NCBI RefSeq assembly: GCF_013377085.1
Contig: NZ_JACAAX010000018.1
Coordinates: 53,314-117,313 of the forward strand
From: Rhodoplanes sp.
Lineage (GTDB): Bacteria > Pseudomonadota > Alphaproteobacteria > Rhizobiales > Xanthobacteraceae
Direction of reading: 5' to 3'
DNA length: 64,000 nt
The position numbers and the translations under genes were made by a program. Positions within the stretch are counted from its first letter, which is position 1. Each line of letters opens with the position of its first letter. The notes under the pieces were generated by a model that saw only the letters and a program-made list of their open reading frames with translations, did no database searches and was not told the DNA's origin. Positions 34,311 to 43,487 of this stretch are shown here, one piece after another.

Positions 34311-35849
34311 TCAGCCGCGGCGGGCGACCAGCGACTTCAGCGGCGTCACGATCGCATCGAAGGCGGCGTGCACGATACGGTTGAACACCGGCACATAGAG
34401 CAGCATGGTGAAGATGGTCACCACCGCGAAGGCGAGCGAGATCGGCCGGGTGAAGAACGGCCAGATTTCCCCGTCCGACAGGACGAGGCCGCGGCGCAGG
34501 CTCTTGTCGAGCAGGCTGCCGAGCACCAGGCCGAGCACGAACGGCGCCATCTGGTAGCCCTTGCGGCGCAGGAAGAAGGCGCCGATGCCGATCACCAGCA
34601 TCGAGTAGACGTCGAACAGCCGCCACGCGGTCGCGTAGGAGCCGACCACCGACATGACGAAGATGATCGGCATCAGCACGCTGTGCTTGATCCGCAGCAC
34701 GTAGAGCAGCGGCCGCACCAGATAGAGACCGAAGATCAGGATGCAGACGGTGGCCAGCGTCGTCATCGCCACCATCTGGTAGGCGAACTGCGGATGCTCG
34801 ACCATCATCATCGGTCCGGGCTGGATGCCGTGGATGATGATCGCCGCCATCAGCACGGCCGACGGGGCCGAGCCGGGAACGCCGAGCGCCAGCATCGGGA
34901 TCATGTGGCCGGGGATCGACGACATGTCGCCGGTCTCGGCCGCCATCAGGCCGTCGATCGAGCCCTTGCCGAACAGCTCGGGCTCCTTGGTGGTGGCCTT
35001 GGCGGCGGCGTAGGACATCCACGCGCCGGAATCCTCGCCGACGCCCGGCATCAGCCCGGTCAGCACGCCGATCGCGCCCGAGCGCAGCACGGTGCGCCAG
35101 TAGCGCGCCACCTCGTCGAAGCGGGGCCGGATCGAGTCCTTCATCTCCAAGAGCTTGCGCTCGACCGGATCGGCCAGCCGGGTCAGCACCTCGGCGAAGC
35201 CGAAGGCGCCGATCAGCGCCGGGATCAGCGCGATGCCGCCGGACAACGCCGGGATGTCGAAGGTGAAGCGATCGTGCGCGTAGATGCCTTCCTGGCCGAT
35301 CTGGGCGACGAACAGGCCGAGCGCGCCCATCAGCCAGCCCTTGAGCGGATCGTCGCCGACCAGCGTGCCCGACATGGTGACGCCGAACAGAGCGAGCCAG
35401 AAGAATTCGTGGGCGCCGAACGACAGCGCCACATTGGCGAGCGTCGGCGTGAAGGCCGCGAGGCAGATGACGCCGAACAAGGTGCCGCAGAACGCCCCCG
35501 AAGTGGCGATGCCGATGGCGCGGCCGGCCTCGCCGCGCAGCGCCAGCGCATGCCCGTCGGCGCAGGACGCGGCGTTCGCCGCCGTGCCCGGGATATTGAG
35601 CAGGATCGCCGAGCGCGAGCCGCCGTACAGCGTCCCGACATAGGAGCAGACGAGAATCAGGATGGCGTCGTGCGCGTTCAGCTTGACGGTCAGCGTGGTC
35701 AGCAGCGCGATGCACAGCGTGGCGGACAATCCCGGCATGCAGCCGACCAGGATGCCCGTGAGCGCGCCGGCGAGCCCGTAGGCGAGCGACGTCGGGCTCA
35801 TCAGGAGATTCAGATAAGCGTCGCCGAGTGAGACGAGACCATCGAGCAT
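34311..35849 (-). CDS. tctA: Tripartite tricarboxylate transporter large permease TctA
   Basis: 512-aa multi-spanning membrane protein (about 12 helices). The family signature GCMPGLSATLCIALL near residue 45 is followed by VCSYVGTLYGGSRSAILLNIPGTAANAASCADGHAL, and later GLMPGVGEDSGAWMSYAAAK repeats the conserved proline/glycine loop. The ATG chosen gives MLDGLVSLGDAYLNLL; the upstream open frame overlaps the tctB end and is Arg/Ser-rich. It imports carboxylates using the ion gradient together with TctB and TctC. Confidence 0.95.
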   Translation of the reverse strand: MLDGLVSLGDAYLNLLMSPTSLAYGLAGALTGILVGCMPGLSATLCIALLTTLTVKLNAHDAILILVCSYVGTLYGGSRSAILLNIPGTAANAASCADGHALALRGEAGRAIGIATSGAFCGTLFGVICLAAFTPTLANVALSFGAHEFFWLALFGVTMSGTLVGDDPLKGWLMGALGLFVAQIGQEGIYAHDRFTFDIPALSGGIALIPALIGAFGFAEVLTRLADPVERKLLEMKDSIRPRFDEVARYWRTVLRSGAIGVLTGLMPGVGEDSGAWMSYAAAKATTKEPELFGKGSIDGLMAAETGDMSSIPGHMIPMLALGVPGSAPSAVLMAAIIIHGIQPGPMMMVEHPQFAYQMVAMTTLATVCILIFGLYLVRPLLYVLRIKHSVLMPIIFVMSVVGSYATAWRLFDVYSMLVIGIGAFFLRRKGYQMAPFVLGLVLGSLLDKSLRRGLVLSDGEIWPFFTRPISLAFAVVTIFTMLLYVPVFNRIVHAAFDAIVTPLKSLVARRG

Positions 35850-35880
35850 GGCGAACCCCGGTTGGCGCTGTCGCCGTCGT

Positions 35881-36438
35881 TCAAGGGAGGCGGACCAGGA
35901 AGAATTCCTGGAACACGAGTGTGACGCCGAGTCCGGCACAGACCCCGATCACGATCGCCAGGATCAAGCCGCGCTTGATCTCGTCGGCGGCGCGCCGTTG
36001 CGGGTATTGCAGGACAAAGATCGTGATCGCCACGAACACGGCGGCGGCGAGCCAGAACGGCAATCCGTGCCCGACCAGCCCGATGCCGAAGGCGAGGCAC
36101 AGCCCGAGCACGATGAGGAACTGCTTGCGCTCGGCCGGCGACATGCCGGCGGCGCGTCGCGCGTGCGGCGCGAGCGCACCGGACGTCCAGGCGCGCACCA
36201 GCATCAGGCCGCCGAAGAACACGATCGCGAGACCGAGGAAAAACGGCAGCAGGCCCGGAACCGCGTAGGGCTGGACGTCCTGATTCTCCAGCCGGTCCAT
36301 CTGCCAGGACCCGACGGCGATCGCGATGCCGACGGCGATCCAGGCGAACGACGCGAAGAAATCGGATCGCGGCGTCACCAGCGGGCCGCCCGGATGCACG
36401 CTGGCATCCGGGCCGGAGTCTTCTTGCGACGTCTGCAT
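35881..36438 (-). CDS. tctB: Tripartite tricarboxylate transporter small subunit TctB
   Basis: 185-aa membrane protein with four hydrophobic segments (FFASFAWIAVGIAIAVGSW; VPGLLPFFLGLAIVFFGGL; FLIVLGLCLAFGIGLVGHG; LILAIVIGVCAGLGVTLVF). The hydrophobic pattern and position between TctC and TctA identify it; TctB sequences are otherwise weakly conserved. Thirty-one base pairs from tctA, so cotranscribed. Confidence 0.92.
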   Translation of the reverse strand: MQTSQEDSGPDASVHPGGPLVTPRSDFFASFAWIAVGIAIAVGSWQMDRLENQDVQPYAVPGLLPFFLGLAIVFFGGLMLVRAWTSGALAPHARRAAGMSPAERKQFLIVLGLCLAFGIGLVGHGLPFWLAAAVFVAITIFVLQYPQRRAADEIKRGLILAIVIGVCAGLGVTLVFQEFFLVRLP

Positions 36439-36481
36439 GATGTAACGACGCTCGTTCGTGAGTTGGCAAAGGTCCCGATGC

Positions 36482-37498
36482 TTACGGTTTCGGGATGCCT
36501 ACCGTCTCCGGAGAGACCTTTGCCTTGTTGCTTTCGAACATGAGCCATGCGTTCTGCTGCACGGCCGGGAACACCGCCTTCTGCGCATCCTCGCCGGTCA
36601 GCGGGGAGAACAGTGCGCCGCGGCTCACGGCGTATTTCTTCAGCGCCTCGTTGTTGGCGATGTTCTGCTTCCAGGCCTTGGTGAGGGTCTCGACCACCTC
36701 GTCCGGCACGCCCTTCGGAACGAAGATGCCGAAATAGTTGGCGGGTGCCGTGAAGCCGGGAACCTCGTTCGACAGCGGCGGAATGATGCCGTAGCCCTCG
36801 ATCTCCAGCGGCTTGTCGCCGACGACGGCGAGCGGACGCAGGCGCTTGCCGCGGATCATGTCGACTTGCTCGACCGCCGACTGGGCGCTCACTTCGGTCT
36901 CGCCGGCGACGGTCGACACCACGGCCGGCGTGCCGCCGTCATAGGCGACGTGGCGATACTTCACGCCCGTGACCTTGGCGATCGCTTCCATCGCGTTGTG
37001 CCCGGTCGAGGTGACGCCGGCCGTGCCGACCGAGATCTTGCTCGGGTTCGCCTTCATGGCGTCGAGCAGCTCCTTCGCCGTCTTGTAGGGCGAGTTCGCG
37101 CTGACGCTCAGCACCTGAATGTTGGCGACGTTGGTGAAGATGTTCCAATCGGTGACGCGGGTCTTGAGCAGGCCGAGCGTCTCGTAGACGCCGAGATCCT
37201 GCACGGCGCCGGCCGTCCAGGTATAACCGTCCTTGGCTGCTTCGAGCGCACTGCGGGTTCCCAGCGCACCGGAGGCGCCGGGCTGATTGACGATGACGAT
37301 CGTCTGCCCGATCAGCGGCTCGAGCTGAGTCGCGGTGAGGCGCGTGATCTGGTCGGTCGATCCACCGGCAGCCCACGGCACGATCAGGTTGATCGGGCGA
37401 TTGGGCTTCCAGTCGGCGGCGAGCGCCGGAAGCGGCGCGGCGACGACCGTCGCGAGGACGGACATGACAAATAGTTTGGACGCTGTGAGGTGTTTCAT
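36482..37498 (-). CDS. tctC: Tripartite tricarboxylate transporter substrate-binding protein TctC
   Basis: 338-aa periplasmic receptor: signal peptide (LFVMSVLATVVAAPLPALAA), then WKPNRPINLIVPWAAGGSTDQITR and the Bug-family ligand loop region VNQPGASGALGTRSALEAAKDGYTW. First gene of the tctCBA operon and so probably made in excess. Its promoter lies in the 375-bp region shared with the divergent CoA-transferase operon, which contains an operator-like motif. Confidence 0.94.
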   Translation of the reverse strand: MKHLTASKLFVMSVLATVVAAPLPALAADWKPNRPINLIVPWAAGGSTDQITRLTATQLEPLIGQTIVIVNQPGASGALGTRSALEAAKDGYTWTAGAVQDLGVYETLGLLKTRVTDWNIFTNVANIQVLSVSANSPYKTAKELLDAMKANPSKISVGTAGVTSTGHNAMEAIAKVTGVKYRHVAYDGGTPAVVSTVAGETEVSAQSAVEQVDMIRGKRLRPLAVVGDKPLEIEGYGIIPPLSNEVPGFTAPANYFGIFVPKGVPDEVVETLTKAWKQNIANNEALKKYAVSRGALFSPLTGEDAQKAVFPAVQQNAWLMFESNKAKVSPETVGIPKP

Positions 37499-37873
37499 GC
37501 GGCATTCCCGGAAGTGGCCACTGGGGCGAGGCGAGGGCGGGAGGGTGCGGGACCATAACAGAGGGCCAGAGGCGCGGCCATCTGGAAGAGGACTTAGTGT
37601 CTGCTCACCGACTGCATCGCAGACTTCATGATTCAGCAGGGCAGCACAGACCCGCGGACATTGCTGTCCGGGGTGCGATCGGTGGTGCGGCGCTTGATTA
37701 ATTATCTAGTTGGTTATATACGCCGTTTTCGGAACGAGTCAATCATCGCGGCCTTCTCCCACTGCGATTCCGAATGCTGCACACGCGGCGATTCCGATCG
37801 AGGCGCGAGAGATCGCGAGCGGATCTTCGTGCTGCACTGCAGCGACGAAGTCGAGGCCTGAAGGGGCATCACG
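37499..37873. other. Divergent intergenic region between tctC and the CoA-transferase operon
   Basis: 375 bp without a gene. It holds the operator/promoter described at 37694-37722 (an AT-rich island in GC-rich DNA), the presumed tctC promoter nearer the left side, and a leader of about 150 nt before the CoA-transferase start. The small open frames here have atypical composition and no ribosome-binding site, and are not genes. Confidence 0.6.
37694..37722 (+). promoter_or_regulatory. Operator-like motif, copy 1, overlapping a rightward promoter
   Basis: 37699-37717 matches TAAYTATCTRGTTGGWTAT, the same 19-mer found at 44821-44839. A promoter-like TTGATT (37694-37699) and TATACG (37717-37722) flank it with 17-bp spacing, so a bound protein would block transcription of the CoA-transferase operon. 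The TetR-family gene inside that operon is the natural candidate. Confidence 0.6.
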
Positions 37874-39487
37874 ATGCGTGTCGTTCGAGCGGACGATGTG
37901 GCGAAGCTGATCGAGACCGGCGACACGCTGCTGATCGGAGGCTCCGGTGCCGGCCATTCGGTGCCCGACACGCTGATCGCGGCGATCGGTCGTCGCTTCC
38001 TCGCCGAAGGCGCGCCGCGCGATCTCACCACGGTCCATCCGGTCGGGCTCGGCGATCACGGCGATCGCGGCATCGGCCACCTCGCTCATCCCGGGCTGCT
38101 CAAGCGCGTCGTCGCCGGTGCGCTGGTCGATTCGCCTCCCGTCGCGCGGCTGGCGCTCGACAACAAGATCGAGGCCTACACGCTGCCGCAGGGGTGCCTG
38201 TCTCAGCTCACGCGCGAGATGGCCGCGGGGCGCCCCGGACTCGTCACCCATGTCGGGCTCGGGACCTTCATCGATCCGCGCCACGGCGGCGGCAGGCAGA
38301 GCGCGCTCGCCACCGAGGATCTGGTCGAGCTGATCGAGCTCGGCGGGCGCGAATATCTGTTCTTCAAGCCGCTGCCCGTGACGGTTGCGCTGCTGCGCGG
38401 CACCACGGCGGACGAGGACGGCAACGTGACGATGGAGCACGAGGCCGTCTTCGGCGAGATGATCTCGATGGCGCAGGCGGTGCGCCGGCGCGGCGGACTC
38501 GTCGTCGTCCAGGTCAAGCGGCTCGCCAGCCGGGGAACCCTGCCGCCCAAGCAGGTGAAGATTCCCGGCATGCTGGTCGACCTGGTGGTGGTCGATCCGG
38601 CGCAGACCCAGACGTTCTTCACGGTGCACGATCCGGCCTATGCGGGCGAGCTTCGGGTGCCGCTGTCGCATATCGCGCCGCTGCCGTTCTCGATCCGCAA
38701 AGTGGTGGCACGGCGCGCCAGCCTGGAGCTCTTTCCCGGCGCGATCTGCAATCTCGGCTCCGGCATCTCCACCGGTATCGCGTCCATTGCAGCCGAGGAG
38801 GGTGCGCTCGACGAGGTCGTGCTGACCAACGAGCAGGGCCTGATCGGCGGCGCCCCGGCGACCGGCAACGAGCCGGGAGCGGCGCGCAACTATCACGCCA
38901 TGGTCGACCAGCCGTACCAGTTCGACTTTTACGACGGCGGCGGCATCGAGCTCGCGTTCCTGTCGTTCGCCGAGGTCGACGCGCAGTGCAACGTCAATGT
39001 CAGCCGCTTCGGTGACCGGATCATCGGCCCGGGCGGCTTCATCAACATCAGCCAGAACGCCCAGACCATGGTGTTCAGCGCGACCTTCACCAGCGGCGGG
39101 CTCGACCTCGCCTGGCCGAACGGCGAGACGCGAATCGTGAAGGAAGGCCGCGAGAAGAAGTTCGTGCGCGCCGTGCAGCAGGTGACCTATTCGGGGGCGC
39201 TGGCGCACCAGAACGGCCAGCGGACCTTCTTCGTCACCGAGCGGGCGGTGTTCCGCCGCAACGAAGCGGGACGGCTCGAGCTGATCGAGATCGCCGCCGG
39301 GGTGGATCTCGAGCGCGACATCCTGGCCCAGATGGAGTTTCGCCCCGACATCTCGCCCGCGCTGAAGCAGATGGATGCGCGCCTCTTCCTGCCGCAGCCG
39401 ATGGGGCTCGCCGGCGTGATCGCGGCCAATCGGCGGGCGCCGCGCTCGGCGCGTCTCGCGCGCCTCTCGTCGGGAGAGGGCACATGA
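37874..39487 (+). CDS. Acetate/3-oxoacid CoA-transferase family protein (fused alpha-beta, propionate-CoA-transferase-like)
   Basis: 537-aa class I CoA-transferase with both subunit halves in one chain. The N-terminal half has IETGDTLLIGGSGAGHSVPD and LVTHVGLGTFIDPRHGG, with VTVALLRGTTADEDGN. The C-terminal half carries the catalytic glutamate in VLTNEQGLIGG and INISQNAQTMVFSATFTSGG. It forms acyl-CoA from a free acid with acetyl-CoA or similar as donor through a glutamyl-CoA intermediate. First gene of a plus-strand operon and coupled to the TetR gene by ATGA overlap. Probably activates the acid delivered by the divergent TctCBA. Confidence 0.93.
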   Translation: MRVVRADDVAKLIETGDTLLIGGSGAGHSVPDTLIAAIGRRFLAEGAPRDLTTVHPVGLGDHGDRGIGHLAHPGLLKRVVAGALVDSPPVARLALDNKIEAYTLPQGCLSQLTREMAAGRPGLVTHVGLGTFIDPRHGGGRQSALATEDLVELIELGGREYLFFKPLPVTVALLRGTTADEDGNVTMEHEAVFGEMISMAQAVRRRGGLVVVQVKRLASRGTLPPKQVKIPGMLVDLVVVDPAQTQTFFTVHDPAYAGELRVPLSHIAPLPFSIRKVVARRASLELFPGAICNLGSGISTGIASIAAEEGALDEVVLTNEQGLIGGAPATGNEPGAARNYHAMVDQPYQFDFYDGGGIELAFLSFAEVDAQCNVNVSRFGDRIIGPGGFINISQNAQTMVFSATFTSGGLDLAWPNGETRIVKEGREKKFVRAVQQVTYSGALAHQNGQRTFFVTERAVFRRNEAGRLELIEIAAGVDLERDILAQMEFRPDISPALKQMDARLFLPQPMGLAGVIAANRRAPRSARLARLSSGEGT

Positions 39488-40179
39488 AGGCCACGGCGGT
39501 CAAATCCAAGCAGAGGCGTGGAGCGCCGGCCGCGAAGCCGCGGTCGAAGGCGGCGCTCGAGCCGGTGCGCGACGCCGAGCGCACCCGCCAGGCGATTCTC
39601 GCCGCAGCCGAGGTCGAGTTCGCCGACAAGGGCCTCGCGGGTGCGCGTGTCGACGCCATCGCGGAGCAGTCCGGCGCCAACAAGCAGATGCTCTATTACT
39701 ACTTCGGGTCGAAGGAGAATCTCTACGTCGCGGTGCTCGAGCGAGCCTACGGCGCGATGCGTCAGACCGAGCGCGAGCTCGATCTGCTGGCGCTCGATCC
39801 GCTCGACGCCATCCGCAAGCTGGTCGAGTTCAAGTTCGATTATCTGCACGAGCATCCCTCCCTCATCCGGCTTCTCGCCGTCGAGAACGTGCACAACGCC
39901 CGCTATCTGAAGCGCTCGCGGCATCTGCGCGACATGCACAACTCGTTGGTGACGGTGCTGCAGGCCGTGCTCGCCGCCGGACAGGCGCGGGGCCAGGTGA
40001 AGCCCGGCATCGATCCGCTGCAGCTCTACATCTCGCTCGCCGGGCTGAGCTACTTCTTCTTCGCCAACGCGGCGACGCTCTCGACGGCCTTCGGCCGCGA
40101 TCTGGTCAGTGACAGCGAGCTGAAGCGTCGGCGCGCGCACGTCGTCGAGATGGTGCTCGACCATATCAGAGTGAGATGA
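39484..40179 (+). CDS. TetR-family regulator of the CoA-thioester catabolic cluster
   Basis: 231 aa. After a basic N-terminal extension (KSKQRRGAPAAKPRSK) comes the TetR helix-turn-helix (RQAILAAAEVEFADKGLAGA; AEQSGANKQMLYYYFGSKENLY), as in RutR/NemR-like proteins, followed by a TetR_C_6-like effector domain with YISLAGLSYFFFANAATL. Translationally coupled to the CoA-transferase (ATGA). Two copies of an operator-like 19-mer flank its gene cluster (37699, 44821), making it the likely repressor of both ends, with an acyl-CoA or substrate acid as inducer. Confidence 0.93.
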   Translation: MKATAVKSKQRRGAPAAKPRSKAALEPVRDAERTRQAILAAAEVEFADKGLAGARVDAIAEQSGANKQMLYYYFGSKENLYVAVLERAYGAMRQTERELDLLALDPLDAIRKLVEFKFDYLHEHPSLIRLLAVENVHNARYLKRSRHLRDMHNSLVTVLQAVLAAGQARGQVKPGIDPLQLYISLAGLSYFFFANAATLSTAFGRDLVSDSELKRRRAHVVEMVLDHIRVR

Positions 40180-40234
40180 CCGTCGAGCCCATGCGGGCCC
40201 TGTCGATCGAAGGTTGTACGCGGGGGAGAGAGCC

Positions 40235-41731
40235 GTGAAGTTCAATGACTACCCCAAGGTCGGGTCACTCGACGGGATCGCCGGGTTCCGCGCCTACATG
40301 ACGGAGCTCGGCCTCGACATGCCGTGCGACGACATCGTCGCGAGCGGACCCGATTCACCGCTCGCCGCGCCGTTGGCGTTCGACGGTCTGACGATCGGCC
40401 ATCGCATCGGCATGCATCCGATGGAAGGCTGGGATTGCGAGCGCGACGGCCGGCCGAGCGAGCACACCAAGCGCCGGTGGCAACGCTTCGGGCAGAGCGG
40501 GGCGAAGCTGATCTGGGGCGGCGAGGCCTGCGCGGTGCGCTTCGACGGACGCGCCAATCCGAAGCAGCTCTATATGGCGGAGCACACGCAGGCCGGCATC
40601 GCCGAGCTGCGCCAGCTCCTGATCGACGAGCATCTGAAGGCGACGGGCGACGACAAGGGCCTCTTCATCGGCCTCCAGCTCACCCATTCGGGTCGGTTCT
40701 GCAAGCCGAACGACAATCGCAAGTTCGAGTCGATCGTCGCCTACAATCATCCGATCCTCGATCGGAAGTTCGGCTATCCGAAGGATCGCCCGCCGATCAG
40801 CGACGACGAGATCAAGCGCCTGATCGAGGACTACGTCGTCGCCGCCAAGCGGGCGCAGCAATGCGGCTTCGACTTCGTCGACATCAAGCACTGCCACGGT
40901 TACCTGGGCCACGAGTTCCTCAGCGCCAAGACGCGGCCGGGCCTGTATGGCGGCAGCCTGGAGAACCGCACGCGTTTCCTGCGCGAGATCGTCGAGGGCA
41001 TCCGGGCCGAGGCGCCGGGCCTGCGCATCGGCGTGCGCCTCAGCGCGATCGACACGCTGCCCTACCGGCCCGATCCGGCGCTCTCCGAGCCCGGCCAGCT
41101 CGGCCCCGGCATCCCCGAGGAGTACACCGGGCCCTACATCTACGGCTTTGGGACGAATCCCGACGACCCGAGCGAATACGATCTCACCGAGCCCATGGCG
41201 CTGTTCGAGATCCTGCGCGGCCTCGGCGTTCGCCTGATCAATGTCAGCATCGCCAGTCCCTACTACAATCCGCACTACATCCGCCCGGCGCTCTATCCGC
41301 CGTCGGACGGCTACTATCCGCCCGAGGATCCGTTCATCGGCGTCATGCGCCACATCGCGGTGGTGCGCGACCTCAAGGCGGCGTTCCCGGACTTCTGCCT
41401 GATGGGAAGCGGGTACTCGTACCTGCAGGAGTTCTTCCCGAACGTCGCGCAGGCCGTCGTGCGGCTCGGCTGGGTCGACATCGTCGGCCTCGGCCGGATG
41501 GTGCTGTCCTATCCGGAGATGCCGCTCGACATCCTCGCCGGCCGCAGCATCCAGAAGAAGCGCGTCTGCCGCACCTTCAGCGACTGCACGACGGCGCCGC
41601 GCAACGGCATCGTCTCGGGCTGCTATCCGCTCGACCCCTATTACAAGAAGTCGCCGCAGTTCAAGGATCTGGCTGTGGTGAAGAAGCCCGCCAAGACGCC
41701 GACCAAGACCCCGGCCAAGACGCCGACCTGA
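40235..41731 (+). CDS. NADH:flavin oxidoreductase (Old Yellow Enzyme family) with degenerate Fe-S motif
   Basis: 498 aa from the GTG at 40235, preceded by GGGGGAGAG; a TTG at 40214 is less likely. The FMN barrel is recognisable: GLQLTHSGRF, FDFVDIKHCHGYLGHEFLS, GLYGGSLENRTRFLREIV (the typical YGGSxENRxRF) and WVDIVGLGRMVLSYPE. A C-x5-C-x11-C arrangement (RVCRTFSDC ... VSGC) replaces the CxxC-x3-C-x11-C of 2,4-dienoyl-CoA-reductase-type enzymes, and the C-terminal FAD/NADPH domains of those enzymes are absent. It ends in a Lys/Pro/Thr repeat tail. Probably reduces an enone or enoyl-CoA. Confidence 0.9.
   Translation: MKFNDYPKVGSLDGIAGFRAYMTELGLDMPCDDIVASGPDSPLAAPLAFDGLTIGHRIGMHPMEGWDCERDGRPSEHTKRRWQRFGQSGAKLIWGGEACAVRFDGRANPKQLYMAEHTQAGIAELRQLLIDEHLKATGDDKGLFIGLQLTHSGRFCKPNDNRKFESIVAYNHPILDRKFGYPKDRPPISDDEIKRLIEDYVVAAKRAQQCGFDFVDIKHCHGYLGHEFLSAKTRPGLYGGSLENRTRFLREIVEGIRAEAPGLRIGVRLSAIDTLPYRPDPALSEPGQLGPGIPEEYTGPYIYGFGTNPDDPSEYDLTEPMALFEILRGLGVRLINVSIASPYYNPHYIRPALYPPSDGYYPPEDPFIGVMRHIAVVRDLKAAFPDFCLMGSGYSYLQEFFPNVAQAVVRLGWVDIVGLGRMVLSYPEMPLDILAGRSIQKKRVCRTFSDCTTAPRNGIVSGCYPLDPYYKKSPQFKDLAVVKKPAKTPTKTPAKTPT
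41681..41728 (+). repeat. 12-bp tandem repeat encoding the OYE tail
   Basis: Four 12-bp units (AAGACGCCGACC-like) encode KKPA, KTPT, KTPA and KTPT directly before the stop codon; the last three are near-identical. A low-complexity basic tail prone to copy-number change. Confidence 0.9.
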
Positions 41732-41818
41732 GCATCGACCGTCGACGCGGCCCTGCTCCTGACCGGGAGCCGCGGCCGCGCCATCGCAAACCCTCGCTAC
41801 GCAAAGGGGTCGTCAGCC

Positions 41819-42697
41819 ATGCAAGTCGGATTCATCGGCCTGGGAAGCATGGGGGGGCCCATGGCTGGCCATCTCATCGAGGGCGGCCACACGCTGTACC
41901 TTCGTGATATCGGAAAAATTCCGCCGCACCTGCTCGCAGCCGGCGGAACGGCGTGCGCGACGGGCGCCGAGGTCGCGCGAAACGCCGACGTGATCATCAT
42001 CATGGTGCCGAAAACGCCCGACGTCGCCACTGTGCTGTTCGGTCCGGACGGCGTCGCCGACGGTCTCTCCGCCGGCAAGACCGTGGTCGACATGAGCTCG
42101 ACATCACCGACCGGGACCAGGGAGTTCGCCCCCAGGATCAACGCGCTCGGTTGCGATTATCTCGATGCGCCGGTGTCGGGCGGCGACGTCGGGGCCCAGA
42201 AGGCCACGCTCTCCATCATGGTGGGCGGCCCGCAAGATGCGTTCGATCGCGTCAAGCCGCTGTTCGAGCGGATGGGCAAGAACGTCACCCGGGTCGGCGG
42301 CAATGGCGACGGGCATGTCACCAAGCTCGCCAACCAGATCATCGTCGGCGGCACCATGGTGGCGGTCGCCGAGGCGCTGCACTTCGCCGCGCGCGCCGGG
42401 GCCGATCCGGCGGCGGTCCGCCGCGCCTTGATGGGCGGCTTCGGCGATTCGAAGATTCTCGACATGCATGGCCAGCGCATGATCGAGCGCGACTTCGTGC
42501 CGGGCGGTCCGGCCGTCTTTCAGCTCAAGGACATGCGCACCGCCCAGGACTTCGCCGACACGATCGGCGTTCATCTCACGCTGCTGCCGGCCCTGATCGA
42601 CATCTTCGCCGAGCTGATCGGCCGGCAAGGTACCGGCTTCGACGTCGCCGGCGTGTTGCTCGAGATCGAGCGCCGCTCGCAAAAGTCCGAGCAGTAA
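41819..42697 (+). CDS. NAD(P)-dependent beta-hydroxyacid dehydrogenase (3-hydroxyisobutyrate/tartronate-semialdehyde reductase family)
   Basis: 292 aa. The N-terminal Rossmann motif is GFIGLGSMGGPMAGHLI; the substrate-binding segment is YLDAPVSGGDVGAQKATLSIMVGG; the catalytic lysine motif is GDGHVTKLANQI; and the C-terminal all-helical domain is complete (PGGPAVFQLKDMRTAQDFA). It oxidises a 3-hydroxy-acid or reduces its semialdehyde. It lies between the OYE and enoyl-CoA hydratase genes, 11 bp before the latter, so it should act on a hydroxylated intermediate of the same pathway. Confidence 0.93.
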   Translation: MQVGFIGLGSMGGPMAGHLIEGGHTLYLRDIGKIPPHLLAAGGTACATGAEVARNADVIIIMVPKTPDVATVLFGPDGVADGLSAGKTVVDMSSTSPTGTREFAPRINALGCDYLDAPVSGGDVGAQKATLSIMVGGPQDAFDRVKPLFERMGKNVTRVGGNGDGHVTKLANQIIVGGTMVAVAEALHFAARAGADPAAVRRALMGGFGDSKILDMHGQRMIERDFVPGGPAVFQLKDMRTAQDFADTIGVHLTLLPALIDIFAELIGRQGTGFDVAGVLLEIERRSQKSEQ

Positions 42698-42708
42698 CCG
42701 GAGGACGC

Positions 42709-43473
42709 ATGATGAGCGGCCGGATCGAACTGACCATCGGCGACGGCATCGGCCGGATCGTGCTGGCGCGGCCGGAGAAGCACAACGCCATCACGGACGA
42801 CATGCGCCGCGAGCTGCGGCGCGCGTGCCTGGAGATCGACGACAATCCCGACATCCGGGTCGCCACCATCACGGGGGCGGGCGATCGCGCCTTTTCGGCC
42901 GGCAGTGATCTCAACGGGCTTGCCGACATTGCCGACATCTGGGCGTTCCGCAACCGGGTCGAGTACGCGGCCGTGGTGCGCGACATCCGCAAGCCGGTGA
43001 TTGCCGGCCTCAAGGGCTGGGTGCTGGGCGGCGGCATGGAGATGGCGATCGCAGCCGACATCCGCATCGCCGGCCGCAGCGCCAAGATCGGCGGACCGGA
43101 GGTCACCCGCGGTTGGGTCGGCGGCGGCGGCGCCTCGCAGATGTTGCCGCGCCTGGTCGGCTACGGCCAGGCGATGCGCATGCTGCTCACCGGCGATCCG
43201 GTCGATGCCGAGACGGCGCTACGCATCGGGCTGGTGGAAGAGCTGGTCGACGATGCCGCCGTCGTGCCCCGCGTCGAGGAACTGGCGGCCAGGATCGCCT
43301 CGTTCAGCCCGACCGCCGTGCAGTCCACCAAGGCCGCCGTCCGCGCCGCGCTGTCGACGCCGCTCGAGGCCGGCATCCGCTACGAGAACGAGATCCATGT
43401 GATCTGCATGGCCGACAAGGATCGCCTCGAGGGCATCAAGGCGTTCCAGGAGAAGCGCGACGGCAAGTTCTGA
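42709..43473 (+). CDS. Enoyl-CoA hydratase/isomerase family protein (crotonase)
   Basis: 254 aa. The oxyanion-hole segments are AFSAGSDLNGL and KGWVLGGGMEMA. Both catalytic glutamates of enoyl-CoA hydratase are kept: Glu111 (GGGMEMA) and Glu131 (GGPEVTRG), 20 residues apart as in the mammalian enzyme, so hydratase activity is plausible. A GGAGG ribosome-binding site precedes the ATG at 42709; a second ATG follows directly. Last gene of the plus-strand operon. Confidence 0.93.
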   Translation: MMSGRIELTIGDGIGRIVLARPEKHNAITDDMRRELRRACLEIDDNPDIRVATITGAGDRAFSAGSDLNGLADIADIWAFRNRVEYAAVVRDIRKPVIAGLKGWVLGGGMEMAIAADIRIAGRSAKIGGPEVTRGWVGGGGASQMLPRLVGYGQAMRMLLTGDPVDAETALRIGLVEELVDDAAVVPRVEELAARIASFSPTAVQSTKAAVRAALSTPLEAGIRYENEIHVICMADKDRLEGIKAFQEKRDGKF

Positions 43474-43487
43474 GTCTTGGCCGGTGC

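Noticed and set aside
42709..43473. Loss of a catalytic glutamate in the crotonase
   Set aside because: On checking the 20-residue spacing both glutamates (111 and 131) are present; the apparent Arg substitution is at a non-catalytic position.
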